Shown here: positions 42,429 through 52,022 of the stretch, in pieces | Numbering within the stretch: the stretch's first letter is position 1 | How the letters are laid out: every line of letters begins with the position of its first letter | Assembly: GCA_046049545.1 (NCBI GenBank) | Contig: JBJORF010000008.1 | Coordinates: 1 to 64,000 of the forward strand | Direction: 5' to 3' | DNA: 64,000 nucleotides | Origin: Romeriopsis sp046049545 | Lineage (GTDB): Bacteria; Cyanobacteriota; Cyanobacteriia; Leptolyngbyales; Leptolyngbyaceae | The notes under the pieces: model-generated | The model's input: the letters and a program-made list of their open reading frames with translations, nothing else | Told to the model about the DNA's origin: nothing | Databases searched by the model: none | Position numbers and translations under genes: made by a program

Positions 42429-44227
42429 CGCGCTGCCTGTACCCAGGACTGCACGAGGGCGACGACTTCCCCGATCGCCACTTCCATTTTTTCGCCCGTG
42501 GCCCGCTGCACGACTTCCACTTTGCCGTCTTTCAGCGCTTTCCCGGTGACGATGCGGAAGGGAATCCCAATCAGTTCGGAATCCTTGAACTTTACCCCCG
42601 CCCGCTCATCGCGATCGTCGAGCAATGTCTCCACGCCAGCAGCATTCAGTTCGGCGTAGAGCTTTTCGGCGGCGGTCATCTGGTCAGCATCGGTGATATT
42701 CGGCGCGACGACGATCGCGTGGTAGGGCGCGATCGCCACGGGCCAGATAATCCCATTCGCATCGTAGGACTGCTCCACGGCGGATTGCGCCAACCGCGAC
42801 ACCCCAATCCCGTAGCAACCCATCACCATCGGCTTTTCCTCACCCTGCTCGTTGGTGAAGTTGGCTTTCATCGCCTGGGAATACTTCGTGCCGAGCTGGA
42901 AGATATGGCCAATTTCGATGCCGCGCGCGGTTTGCAGGGTTTGGGTCGGGTCGTGGGTAGCGCGATCACCGACTTGCGCTTTCCGCACATCGACGACTTG
43001 CGCGGGCTTGGCGAAATCCTGGCCCCAGTTTGCGCCGAAGACGTGATGACCCGATTCGTCTGCCCCCGTGACAAAGTTCTGTAAATCCGCAGCGGTTTGA
43101 TCCAGCAACCGCAGGAATTTCGGCGCGATCGTCTTTTCGGCTTTGATATATTCGTCGGCGATCGCTGGGGAAATATACCCCAACGGCAGCGCTTTCGCCG
43201 CCCATTTCTTTTGCGCGGCTTCATCCGGCACAGTTAGGTCGATCACGGTTGCACCCCCGTAATTGCCCGCCAGCTTGGTCAATTCATTCTGGAGTTTGAC
43301 ATCATTTACATCCTGATCGCCCCGAATGCTGATCAAAACGAGAACGGTTTGGCCATTGTCATAGCCAACCTGATACAGCACGTTCTTAACAATGCAAGTC
43401 GGCGAACATTGGGCCAGTTTAGCCAAGGATTCGATCGTGGCGGTATTTGGGGTTGCTTTTTTCTCAAAGCTGCTAAACGGTGAAGCCACGGCATCCGCAG
43501 GCAAGGAAATTGCTTTCTCGACGTTGGCCGCGTATTTACCATCCTCGGTGTAGAGCACCTCATCTTCCCCCGCTTCCGCCAGCACCATAAACTCCTGGGA
43601 ACCGGAGCCGCCGATCGCGCCGGAATCGGCATCCACCGCCCGGAACTTCAGCCCTGTGCGGGTCAACACTTTGCAGTAGGCATCGTGCATTTGGGCGTAG
43701 GTTTGTTTCAAACTTGCTTCATCCGTGTGGAAGGAATAGGCATCTTTCATAATGAACTCGCGACCGCGCATCAGGCCGAAGCGGGGCCGGATTTCGTCGC
43801 GGAATTTGCTTTGGATTTGATACAGCGTTTGGGGCAGTTGACGGTAAGAGCGAATCGATTCGCGGGCGACGACGGTGATCACTTCTTCGTGGGTCGGCCC
43901 GAGGCCCAGTTCCCGGTCGTGGCGATCGCTGAGCGAGAACATGATTTTCTCAGCTTTGGTGTAGGTGTCCCAGCGGCCTGATTCGATCCAGAGGTCACTG
44001 GGTTGTAACTGGGGCATCAGGAGTTCTTGGGAGCCGATTGCGTCCATCTCTTCACGCACAATCCGCGAGACCTTTTGCAGCACCCGCCACATCAGGGGCA
44101 TATAGGTGTAGAGGCCACTGCCGATTCGGCGAATGTAGCCCGCCCGCAGGAGCAGCTGATGACTGGGAATCACGGCCTCGGCGGGAACATCGCGGAGGGT
44201 GACAAATAACATTTGAGAGAGACGCAT
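42425..44227 (-). CDS. proS: Prolyl-tRNA synthetase
   Basis: This 600-residue class II synthetase is of the bacterial type with an editing (YbaK-like) insertion between motifs 2 and 3 (about residues 225-400). Class II elements are LLRAGYIRRIGSGLYTYMPL near residue 26, KFRDEIRPRFGLMRGREFIM near residue 140, and VMGCYGIGVSRLAQSAVEQ near residue 460. The anticodon-binding domain follows, including LLDDRDERAGVKFKDSELIG. It charges tRNA-Pro in the cytoplasm. Confidence 0.97.
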   Translation of the reverse strand: MRLSQMLFVTLRDVPAEAVIPSHQLLLRAGYIRRIGSGLYTYMPLMWRVLQKVSRIVREEMDAIGSQELLMPQLQPSDLWIESGRWDTYTKAEKIMFSLSDRHDRELGLGPTHEEVITVVARESIRSYRQLPQTLYQIQSKFRDEIRPRFGLMRGREFIMKDAYSFHTDEASLKQTYAQMHDAYCKVLTRTGLKFRAVDADSGAIGGSGSQEFMVLAEAGEDEVLYTEDGKYAANVEKAISLPADAVASPFSSFEKKATPNTATIESLAKLAQCSPTCIVKNVLYQVGYDNGQTVLVLISIRGDQDVNDVKLQNELTKLAGNYGGATVIDLTVPDEAAQKKWAAKALPLGYISPAIADEYIKAEKTIAPKFLRLLDQTAADLQNFVTGADESGHHVFGANWGQDFAKPAQVVDVRKAQVGDRATHDPTQTLQTARGIEIGHIFQLGTKYSQAMKANFTNEQGEEKPMVMGCYGIGVSRLAQSAVEQSYDANGIIWPVAIAPYHAIVVAPNITDADQMTAAEKLYAELNAAGVETLLDDRDERAGVKFKDSELIGIPFRIVTGKALKDGKVEVVQRATGEKMEVAIGEVVALVQSWVQAAR

Positions 44228-44493
44228 AGCTGCTTTCGGGAGGCTTACTTCGGGGACTGTTAGCCTTCTAGTTTATCGGGTTATGGGTAATCGTGGTGTG
44301 GCGAATCGGGGTTCTTTCTGGCGATCGCACACCAACGCTGATTTGGCTGATTTGGCTTTTGGGATTGCACAGTGCCAACAAAAATGCAGGGCTGCTGTTG
44401 TTTTTCCCATTGTTGTTAGCGTTGTCGATTTGAATCATTGCACATCGCCAATCGATTGCTGGCCTGGTTGGAAATCCATGCGTAGGCCAATGG

Positions 44494-44884
44494 ACTGAGT
44501 ACCTTTGGGGGGCGATCGACGGTGCCTGACGGTGCGGTTTTTCAGAACGATCGAATCCCTCGACAAGCGAATGGCCGAATTGCCAATAAGTTTGAGATGG
44601 CTCCCGATTGGACGATTTGCACACTGCAACGCTACGCGAACGAAATTCTTGCGCCTGACCAAAGCCATAGCAAAGTGATTCGGAATATTCTCCATTGTCT
44701 TCAGCATGGAACGGTGATGGGCTGGTTGATTGACCCCGAGGAAAGCTGTGTGTTTACCTATGATGCCTCGGGGCGGGTGCAAGCCTTCGAGCTGGATCAA
44801 CCGGACGCAGCGCTACCCACGGCGGAATTTGCGGCAGCGTTTAAGGTGACGGTGGGGGAATTGTTTAATTGGCTTGTGCTCTAG
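44494..44884 (+). pseudogene. Uma2-family C-terminal remnant
   Basis: From about 44496 the plus strand reads STFGGRSTVPDGAVFQNDRI, then APDWTI, an inserted-looking TLQRYA, and NEILAPDQSHSKVIRNILHC, GTVMGWLIDPEESCVFTYD, PTAEFAAAFKVTVGELFNWL. These blocks match the second half of Uma2-family putative endonucleases (usual length about 190-250). The first half is missing and a TAG lies in frame upstream. An open frame from 44522 could still make about 120 residues, but it lacks the N-terminal fold. The stop shares four bases with the convergent hydroxylase gene. The preceding 44228-44493 holds nothing recognisable. Confidence 0.65.
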
Positions 44885-45705
44885 TCCTGTTTTGATGCGC
44901 GCTTGTTCCGCCACTGCTCCAAGGGATAGAGCATCTGGCCCAGAAACCGATCGCTGATCGGCTGGTCAATTAACCCAAAGTTACGCGGCTGTTGGTCACG
45001 CGGCAAATAATAAGTCCCAAAAATCAGATCGTAAATCGCAAAAATCCCCGCAAAGTTTTTCCCCTCGCCTGCTTTTTCAACGGTGTGATGCCAACGGTGG
45101 AATGACGGACTGGCGAATAGATAACCTGCGACACCATAATTCCAGCGCACATTCGCATGTTCCAGCGCCACATAGGCTGAGAGAAACGGCACATACATTT
45201 CCACCGCGATCGGCGAAAAGCCCAGCATCAGCACGGGAAACGCCTGACAAACCCGGCTCACCACGTCATTAATTGGATGCAATCGTACCGCTGATAGCCA
45301 ATCCATCACATCGGAACTGTGGTGTACTGCATGGACATCCCAAAGATGCCGCGTGTGATGCAAACGGTGCGTCCAGTAGCCAATAAAATCCCCAATCACC
45401 ACCGCAATCATCCCCTGAAGCCACAGCGGTAACTGCGCGATCGGCCCATAGCCCTGCAAAATATCGGGAATCGCTAGCGAACGGCCCATCAGCAGATAGA
45501 GCGGCAAGGCCACAACAGCGATACAGACAATGCTCAACACCTGGCTGATCATCGGCGTGACGAACCAGTACAGCGTATCGAGTCCCGAACCCTTGCGCCA
45601 GCGCGGTTGTCCCGGCACACTCGCAAAATAGCGCTCCAAGATTCGGAAAGCCCCGAATAGAAGCAGATAGAGTGTCAGCGCCCGCACAAAGCGATCAACT
45701 ACCAT
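44881..45705 (-). CDS. Fatty acid hydroxylase/sterol desaturase-family protein
   Basis: The 274-residue membrane protein has the three histidine boxes of the superfamily: DFIGYWTHRLHHTRHLWDVH near residue 112, VHAVHHSSDVMDWLS near residue 130 and SFHRWHHTVEKAGEGKNF near residue 200. These bind a diiron centre for O2-dependent hydroxylation or desaturation of lipids. About four membrane segments are visible. The substrate is unknown. It stands alone between a Uma2 remnant and der. Confidence 0.9.
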   Translation of the reverse strand: MVVDRFVRALTLYLLLFGAFRILERYFASVPGQPRWRKGSGLDTLYWFVTPMISQVLSIVCIAVVALPLYLLMGRSLAIPDILQGYGPIAQLPLWLQGMIAVVIGDFIGYWTHRLHHTRHLWDVHAVHHSSDVMDWLSAVRLHPINDVVSRVCQAFPVLMLGFSPIAVEMYVPFLSAYVALEHANVRWNYGVAGYLFASPSFHRWHHTVEKAGEGKNFAGIFAIYDLIFGTYYLPRDQQPRNFGLIDQPISDRFLGQMLYPLEQWRNKRASKQD

Positions 45706-45793
45706 AAACTCATTTGGGAATACACCACAATGAATTTATCGTACTACGCCCATCTACGTTCGCCGCCGATCGGCAAAGTTTCGCAATTTTGCT

Positions 45794-47158
45794 TTAGCTC
45801 TTCACTTTCACGGCCTTGTTTGCGCCGCGTTCCATCTCACGCATCTTCTTACCACGCCAGAGAATCCGAATCGGCGTGCCCTTGAAGCCGAGCGACTCGC
45901 GAATTTTCCGTTCAATGTAGCGGCGATAGGTGTCGCCAAACCGATCGGGACTGTTCACAAATAGCGCGATCGTCGGCGGTTGCGCCGCAACTTGGGTCCC
46001 GTAGTAAATCCGGCCTTGTTTCCCGCCTTTCATTGTGGGGGGACTGTGCCAGCTGACTGCATCTTCGAGGATTTCATTGATCACGGAAGTGCTGACGCGG
46101 CGACGGTGCTGTTCGGCAGCGGGTGCAATCATGTCAAAAATCTTCTCGACCCGCTGACCCGTTGCCGCACTGGTAAAGACCACATCCGCCCAATCCGTAA
46201 AGTGTAGCCGTGCCTGGACTTGCTTCATGTGCTCCAGGATTGTGTAGGTGTCTTTATCTTCGATCGCGTCCCACTTGTTCATGATCACGATGCAAGCCCG
46301 ACCTTCTTCGAGAATGCGGCCCGCGAGCTTTTGATCTTGTTCGGTCACACCTTCGACCGCATCGAGGACCAGCAGCACCACATCGGCCCGATCGATGGCC
46401 TTAAACGCACGGTTAATCCCGAAAAATTCCGGCCCATATTCGACATATTTCTTTTTGCGAATCCCGGCGGTATCGACCAAACGATATTTCACGCCATCGC
46501 GTTCGACCAGTAAATCGATCGCGTCGCGCGTTGTCCCGGAAATCGGACTGACGATCGAGCGATTTTCCCCGGCGATCGCGTTGAGCAGGCTGGATTTGCC
46601 GACATTGGGGCGCCCGATGATGGCGACGCGGATTTCTTCTGCTTCCACTTCATCAGTTTTCTCAGGGAAGCTGGCCATCACGTCATCCAGCGCTTCGGCT
46701 AAACCGTTGCCGTGGATCCCTGATACAGCATGGGTGTCCCAGCCCAATTCGTAAAATTCGGATACCTGAGAATAGCCCTGGGTCAGGGATTCGCACTTGT
46801 TCACGGCGAGGGTGACGGGCACATGCTGACGGTGCAACCAATCGGAAATCTCCCGATCGGCTTCGGTCATGCCTTCTTGGCCATCGACAATGAACAGCAC
46901 CGCGCAGGCTTCGGACAGGGCCATCATCGCCTGTTCCCGAATCAGCGGCAAAAATTCTGTCTCGTCGTCAAACACCAAGCCCCCGGTATCCACGATCATA
47001 AAGTCCCGATCGCGCCAAAATGCCGGTTTGTAGGTACGATCGCGGGTAACGCCGGGTTGATCGAAGACGATCGCCTCCTGCACCTTCGCCAAACGATTCA
47101 CGATGGTCGATTTACCCACATTGGGTCGGCCAATAATTGCGACAACAGGTAACGGCAT
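45794..47158 (-). CDS. der: Ribosome-assembly GTPase Der (EngA)
   Basis: The 454-residue protein has two tandem GTPase domains, each with P-loop GRPNVGKS (near residues 10 and 183), and switch motifs PGVTRDRTY and ISGTTRDAID. G4 motifs are VNKCES near residue 119 and MNKWDA near residue 296. The C-terminal KH-like domain includes YRRYIERKIRESLGFKGTPI. Der is needed for 50S subunit assembly. The gene is divergent from coaX with a 105-base spacer. Confidence 0.97.
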   Translation of the reverse strand: MPLPVVAIIGRPNVGKSTIVNRLAKVQEAIVFDQPGVTRDRTYKPAFWRDRDFMIVDTGGLVFDDETEFLPLIREQAMMALSEACAVLFIVDGQEGMTEADREISDWLHRQHVPVTLAVNKCESLTQGYSQVSEFYELGWDTHAVSGIHGNGLAEALDDVMASFPEKTDEVEAEEIRVAIIGRPNVGKSSLLNAIAGENRSIVSPISGTTRDAIDLLVERDGVKYRLVDTAGIRKKKYVEYGPEFFGINRAFKAIDRADVVLLVLDAVEGVTEQDQKLAGRILEEGRACIVIMNKWDAIEDKDTYTILEHMKQVQARLHFTDWADVVFTSAATGQRVEKIFDMIAPAAEQHRRRVSTSVINEILEDAVSWHSPPTMKGGKQGRIYYGTQVAAQPPTIALFVNSPDRFGDTYRRYIERKIRESLGFKGTPIRILWRGKKMREMERGANKAVKVKS

Positions 47159-47263
47159 AGGTCGTTGGGGTGCAGTAAGGTGGATTAGATCCGGTCAAGC
47201 CAAACGAAAATCATACCAAACTGCCTACTGTTTCCGATAGCCCCCCCCGCTGATGATTGCTCC

Positions 47264-48055
47264 ATGGTGATTCAAATCAACGCCCAATCCTGGCTCGCCC
47301 TCGCGATCGGCAATTCGCGCAATCATTGGGCGCGGTTTGTGAATCACCAATTGGTCGAAACCTGGCACACCCCACATTTAACCGAACCGCCCTCAACCTC
47401 CAATAGTCCAACCCCCAATTGTCCGATCGTCCTGGCTTCCGTTGTTCCGGCGCAAACCCAATTCTGGCAGGCGCTCTCGAATCCACCGCCGATTTTGCAG
47501 TTGAGTGATATTCCGATCGGTAATGTTTATCCCACCTTGGGGATCGATCGGGCTTTGGCTCTTTGGGGGGCGATCGTTACCTATGGCGCACCAGTTTTAG
47601 TCATTGATAGTGGCACCGCATTGACCCTGACCGGAGCCGATGCTGAACACAATTTATTCGGTGGTGCAATCTTTCCCGGCGTGGGGTTGTTGTATCGCAC
47701 CCTGCATCGATCGACCGCAGCTTTACCTGTAATTCAAGCACCGGAATCGATGACCGATCGCTGGGCCAACGATACCCATAACGCCATTCACAGCGGCATT
47801 ACCCACTTTTTAGGGGCCGGATTGGGCAATTTTATTCAGGACTGGCAGCAGCAGTTTCCGGGAAGCCCGATCGTCTTTACGGGGGGTGATGGAGAACGGC
47901 TTCAGGATTGGTATCGATTAATCAACGCTCCGATCGGCGATTCGAGCGTTGCATATTGGCCAACACGGGTTGATCCCGATCTGATTTTTCGGGGGATGCA
48001 GGCGCTGGTGTCAACCGAATCGTCGCCTGGTTGTCCCACTGCTGGGCCGAACTAA
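47264..48055 (+). CDS. coaX: Type III pantothenate kinase
   Basis: The 263-residue protein has the CoaX pattern: WLALAIGNSRNHWARF at the start, GIDRALALWGAIVTYGAPVL near residue 93, VIDSGTALTLTGAD near residue 113 and GGAIFPGVGLLYRTLHRSTA near residue 138. It makes phosphopantothenate, the first committed CoA step. It lacks the usual DxGNT aspartate (AIGNS instead), which I have seen in other cyanobacterial forms. The 3' end overlaps the convergent phosphoesterase gene by 134 bases. Confidence 0.92.
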   Translation: MVIQINAQSWLALAIGNSRNHWARFVNHQLVETWHTPHLTEPPSTSNSPTPNCPIVLASVVPAQTQFWQALSNPPPILQLSDIPIGNVYPTLGIDRALALWGAIVTYGAPVLVIDSGTALTLTGADAEHNLFGGAIFPGVGLLYRTLHRSTAALPVIQAPESMTDRWANDTHNAIHSGITHFLGAGLGNFIQDWQQQFPGSPIVFTGGDGERLQDWYRLINAPIGDSSVAYWPTRVDPDLIFRGMQALVSTESSPGCPTAGPN

Positions 48056-49103
48056 ACCGCTCAAAGTGCGATCGCAGTGGCTCCGGCAACTCCGGCAAAA
48101 CAAACTGGGCATCCCCCGCCGCAAACTTTCCCCAAAACTCCCGCAGGTGCGGCAACAGCTTCACTGCCTGACGCTTGGGCAATTCCCACGGTTCGTTCGT
48201 CAGCAAATGCAGCATGTAGGCTTCCGATCGCTGATTCATCAGATTGCGGGTGTAATCGATCAGATTTTCCCAGCTTGGCACCGATTCCACCCGATCGGAC
48301 ATCACCCGTAACGTTTGCTGCCCCCGATCGTCCGTCGCAAACTCCATCACCCGGTAGGGATGGGGATAGCTCACCAGCGATCCCGTCGTAATGTCGTGCA
48401 GCCCGTCTTGCTCGGCAATATTTTGAATATGTAAATGGCCTGTGAACACGAGCTTTACCCCTGCTGATCGCAGCAAATCACAAACCTCGTCGGCGTTCTC
48501 CAGAATGTAGCGCTTACCCAGCGGATCACTCGCCTGATCGGGCATATGTTCGATCACATTGTGATGCACCATGACGATCGTGTGGTTGTCCGTCGGCTCA
48601 TCCTGTTTCGCAGTCAGGGTTTCGCGCAGCCAATCGAGTTGCGCCGCATCAATCCGGCCGACTTGATTCCCCATATCATCGAAGACATTGGAATTGAGCG
48701 CGATCAGGCGCAACCCCGGCATAATCGTCTGACTGTAATAATGCCGATCGGTCCCTGCATAGCCAAACTCTTGATACAGCCCCGGAAATTCTGTAAACCC
48801 CACCGACTGCTGATCCGGCTCCAGTATCGGCACATCATGATTCCCTGGAATCACATAGACCGGATAGGGCAACTGTCGCAACCGATCAACCACCCAATCG
48901 TGGTTTTCCGGTTCCCCATGCTGCGTCAAATCCCCCGGCAACAACAAAAAATCCAAATTCAGTTCCTCCAACCGATTGAGAATCGTCTCAAACACCGGAA
49001 TCGAGACTTCCACCAAATGCAAACGATTTGGCCCGTCCCAGACCGTATGGGGCAGCGCAATGTGGAGATCGCTAATGACAGCAAAGCGGAAATTCAAGGC
49101 CAT
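47922..49103 (-). CDS. Calcineurin-like metallophosphoesterase
   Basis: The 393-residue protein carries all metallophosphoesterase motifs: FAVISDLHIALPH near residue 7, LLPGDLTQHGEPENHDW near residue 55, VIPGNHDVPI near residue 84, VMVHHNVIEH near residue 180 and LVFTGHLHIQNIA near residue 222. It resembles Icc/CpdA-type phosphodiesterases, but is longer, with a helical C-terminal domain (about 280-370). The substrate is unknown. The last 44 codons overlap the coaX 3' end on the opposite strand. Confidence 0.88.
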   Translation of the reverse strand: MALNFRFAVISDLHIALPHTVWDGPNRLHLVEVSIPVFETILNRLEELNLDFLLLPGDLTQHGEPENHDWVVDRLRQLPYPVYVIPGNHDVPILEPDQQSVGFTEFPGLYQEFGYAGTDRHYYSQTIMPGLRLIALNSNVFDDMGNQVGRIDAAQLDWLRETLTAKQDEPTDNHTIVMVHHNVIEHMPDQASDPLGKRYILENADEVCDLLRSAGVKLVFTGHLHIQNIAEQDGLHDITTGSLVSYPHPYRVMEFATDDRGQQTLRVMSDRVESVPSWENLIDYTRNLMNQRSEAYMLHLLTNEPWELPKRQAVKLLPHLREFWGKFAAGDAQFVLPELPEPLRSHFERFSSAQQWDNQATIRLTPAPASPEKSDRDQPVLANMQRSNRRSER

Positions 49104-49384
49104 AAACGCGAGGGCAGGGGAAAACCGATCGTCCTAAAAACTAGACTTCCCAAATGTAGAGGGGAAGCCACGGAATCGACAACGCGCTAAAGACAGAGGT
49201 TAGAGTTCCCATCTCTATCTAAAGACATACGTATACCCATAGACATTCCCTCTCATGGCGGAGAATCCCCGATCGCCCCCCGCAACCCGTCCTCCTTTCC
49301 AAGGCCCGTCTCAATCCCCGCTTGTCCCCGCCCCCACAAAACGCTATAAATAAAAGCCCCACGATCTCCTCAACCCGAATCGCC

Positions 49385-50017
49385 ATGGCCCTCCAGCGCG
49401 TCCGCGAGCATGTCAACCCCCTCGCCAAATGCTACCAAACTCCCCAGCCCGTTCCCCATTGGCCAGATATTTTCGCCGATTTCAGCCTGCCGCTGCACAT
49501 CGACATCGGCTGTGCCAAAGGCCGCTTCATCCAGCAACTCGCTGGCCTTGATCCCCGATGGAACTACCTCGGTCTCGAAATCCGTGAACCATTGGTGATT
49601 GCGGGCAATGAATGGCGCGATGCACAGCAACTGGGCAACCTGCACCACCTCTTCTGCAACGCCAACAATACCCTGCGCCCGATCGTTGCCTCCCTGCCAC
49701 CGAACCGACTCCAGCGCGTCTCGATCCAGTTTCCCGATCCCTGGTTCAAGCAAAAGCACCGCAAACGCCGTGTTGTGCAACTGCCATTGGTGCAGGACTT
49801 AGCCGACTTCATGCCCTCGGGGTCGCTGCTGTTTATCCAATCCGACATTCTCGATGTCGCCACGGAAATGCGCGATCGGTTTGCCGCTAATGGCGTTTTC
49901 ACCCCGCAGGCCACCGATTGGATGCCCATCAATCCGATGCCCCTGCCCACCGAGCGAGAGGTTTCCGTCCTGCAAAAGGGAGAACCCGTTTACCGCATGA
50001 GCTTTGTACGCCAGTAG
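49385..50017 (+). CDS. trmB: tRNA (guanine-N7)-methyltransferase
   Basis: The 210-residue enzyme forms m7G46 in tRNA. Motifs are HIDIGCAKGRFIQQLAGLDP near residue 40, YLGLEIREPLVIAG, and IQFPDPWFKQKHRKRRVVQL near residue 118, all typical of TrmB. I start at ATG 49385 (ALQRVREHVNPLAKCY), which matches the family N-terminus; a longer frame from 49322 would add 21 unrelated residues. Confidence 0.94.
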   Translation: MALQRVREHVNPLAKCYQTPQPVPHWPDIFADFSLPLHIDIGCAKGRFIQQLAGLDPRWNYLGLEIREPLVIAGNEWRDAQQLGNLHHLFCNANNTLRPIVASLPPNRLQRVSIQFPDPWFKQKHRKRRVVQLPLVQDLADFMPSGSLLFIQSDILDVATEMRDRFAANGVFTPQATDWMPINPMPLPTEREVSVLQKGEPVYRMSFVRQ

Positions 50018-50020
50018 CTT

Positions 50021-50062
50021 TTTTCAGTAACTACTTTTCAGTAACTACTTTTCAGTAACTAC
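50021..50062. repeat. 14-bp tandem repeat x3
   Basis: TTTTCAGTAACTAC is repeated three times without interruption between trmB and the convergent glycosyltransferase gene. The glycosyltransferase stop codon (50059-50061) lies in the third copy. Confidence 0.9.
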
Positions 50063-51636
50063 TGGCAATTCGCCCCACAAATCCACGCCTTCGACCACAT
50101 CCGCGCCGCATATTCCTCCGCCGACAACGGCAATCCCAAATACACAGGCAACCAAAACCCAAAACCCAACCCGATCGCGACGCCCAACCCAATCACCCAA
50201 GGCCGCAGCGACACCACACTCCAAGCCCGATCGCACCACCAAGCCAAGGCCACCATGCTAAAGATCGACGCGCCCATGTAGTGATACAGAAAGATGCAGC
50301 GTGTCACCCGCATCCAGGGCAGCAGACTCCCGAGATAATTCACCAGCAGATAAGTCGCTAAGCCAAAATCGAACCCGCTCAACCCCGATCGGGCATGACC
50401 CGCAACCGCCCCCAATCGATTTTGCAGTCGTCGCCAAATATCCCCGATCGTCGTCAATAGCGTCCCGCCGATCGCGGCAGTGGCAGCCCACCACAGCGGC
50501 GGATTGCCCATTGCATGTACGGCATAGATCAGGCCATCGGGTTTGACCACTGCACCTGTGGGTAGAAGTTGTTGGGGACTAATCCCGCGTTGATAGAAAT
50601 AAGCCACGGGTTGCTGCATCAACAGCCAACTCAGCCAATCCGAGCAGTAGGGATGGACTTCCTTGCCGGACTTGACGTTCTGGTGATAGGTGAGGATTTT
50701 CTCTTGCAGCCCCCAGAAGGTTTCGGTTGGGTTCAGTGCCAGGTGTGGCCCCCAAGTCCAAACGTAGAAAAACCAAGGCAGCAAACCCAGGCATAGCGCG
50801 ATCGCAATCGGATTCAGCCGCCCCAGCCGCTCCAGAATCGAATCCGGATCGATCGCCGATGCTGACTCATCCCGCTCACCCGCATCCACCTCACCCGCAT
50901 CCACCTCACCCCCATCCCACTGCGCCCAACGCCAAAGCTGCAACCCCCAAGCCAACCCCAAAACCCCATAGCCACCCAGCAGAAACCACAGCCCATTCCA
51001 CTTCACCGAAGCCGAAGCCGCGAACCCGATTCCCGAAACACAGAGCCAAACCCACATTTGCCACCGACCAAGATGCCAAATTCGCCCCGCCGCCGATCGT
51101 GCCGCCAGCACTAATCCCAATTGCCCAATTAATCCGAAAATCACCAGGTAGACATTATTCAAGCCATAGCGGGATTCGACCAGAAACAAGCCGTCTAGGG
51201 TGATGAAACTGCCAGCGATCAGCGCGAATCGCACATTCCGACTGATTTGGCGGACTAATTCGGCGGTGACGATCGGGATCAGCGATCCGGTCAGCGCCGC
51301 ACTCCAGCGATAGCTCCAGGTCGTATGAAAGCTCCCGGCCAAGTCGTTCCCGAGGGCTGGCCCAAGCTGCCACTTTTCTGCAAACCAAATCGTTGCGGCA
51401 ATGATGTACTTACTCAGCGGTGGATGCCCATCGAACAGTGGCACTTGACGCAGGTATTGGTCGGCAAATTTGACGTAGTAGATCTCGTCAAAGACCAACG
51501 TATTAAACCGTTCGAGACCCCAGAAGCGTAGGGCTACAGCGAACAGCCAGATCAAACCGAGACCCAGCGGGTAAATCAGGCGCGATCGGTGGGATTGGCT
51601 TGTTGAGGATTGATCAGCATCGAAAAGCGCAGTCAT
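50059..51636 (-). CDS. PMT/GT39-family mannosyltransferase-like protein
   Basis: The 525-residue multi-spanning protein has the GT-C/PMT pattern: LVFDEIYYVKFADQYLRQVP near residue 47 with the catalytic DE pair, then DGHPPLSKYIIAATIW, and the luminal loop NVKSGKEVHPYCSDWLSWL near residue 315. It probably transfers mannose from a lipid carrier to proteins at the outer face of the membrane. A short acidic internal repeat (GEVDAGEVDAGERDES near residue 245) reflects a 15-bp DNA repeat in a cytoplasmic or periplasmic loop. The stop codon lies in a tandem repeat. Confidence 0.9.
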   Translation of the reverse strand: MTALFDADQSSTSQSHRSRLIYPLGLGLIWLFAVALRFWGLERFNTLVFDEIYYVKFADQYLRQVPLFDGHPPLSKYIIAATIWFAEKWQLGPALGNDLAGSFHTTWSYRWSAALTGSLIPIVTAELVRQISRNVRFALIAGSFITLDGLFLVESRYGLNNVYLVIFGLIGQLGLVLAARSAAGRIWHLGRWQMWVWLCVSGIGFAASASVKWNGLWFLLGGYGVLGLAWGLQLWRWAQWDGGEVDAGEVDAGERDESASAIDPDSILERLGRLNPIAIALCLGLLPWFFYVWTWGPHLALNPTETFWGLQEKILTYHQNVKSGKEVHPYCSDWLSWLLMQQPVAYFYQRGISPQQLLPTGAVVKPDGLIYAVHAMGNPPLWWAATAAIGGTLLTTIGDIWRRLQNRLGAVAGHARSGLSGFDFGLATYLLVNYLGSLLPWMRVTRCIFLYHYMGASIFSMVALAWWCDRAWSVVSLRPWVIGLGVAIGLGFGFWLPVYLGLPLSAEEYAARMWSKAWICGANCQ

Positions 51637-51845
51637 AGCAACTTTAGCGGTGGGTAGTGCGTTTTCAGCGGTGGGTAGTGCGTTTGAGCAGGGTATCCCG
51701 CCAAATGGCGGAAGTCTATCCCCTCAAGAATACCGATTTCTGCCCAACTTTATTCCGGCTTGATTTGGGGTTCCGCAGTTTCGGCGATCGCGCGGGTTGG
51801 GTGGGTTCGTCAGACTGGATCAGAACGTCATTATGGGCCAAGCGC

Positions 51846-52004
51846 ATGAACACTCGACAGCGAGAAAAAGTCTGCACACAGGTGATGTATCTTTGCTTTG
51901 CCGTTGCGGGCTTGATCCTCTACCAGGGTTGGAAAACGCCGGAGATCAACAATCAAGTGGCCTATCGGGGGTCGGGTCGAATTGAAGTAGCATCACGGCC
52001 CTAG
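51846..52004 (+). CDS. Small single-helix membrane protein
   Basis: A 52-codon gene from ATG 51846 encodes NTRQREKVCTQ, a membrane helix VMYLCFAVAGLILYQGW, and a short polar tail. The basic N-terminus, single helix and proper length suggest a real small protein, and it ends 18 bases before the next gene. The frame is open further upstream from 51657, but that part has no protein-like pattern. Confidence 0.5.
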   Translation: MNTRQREKVCTQVMYLCFAVAGLILYQGWKTPEINNQVAYRGSGRIEVASRP

Positions 52005-52022
52005 AAAATCGTACAATTCCAG

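Noticed and set aside
49219..49428. Cysteine/glycine-rich minus-strand frame before trmB
   Set aside because: It overlaps the trmB start and its composition is that of a spacer shadow.
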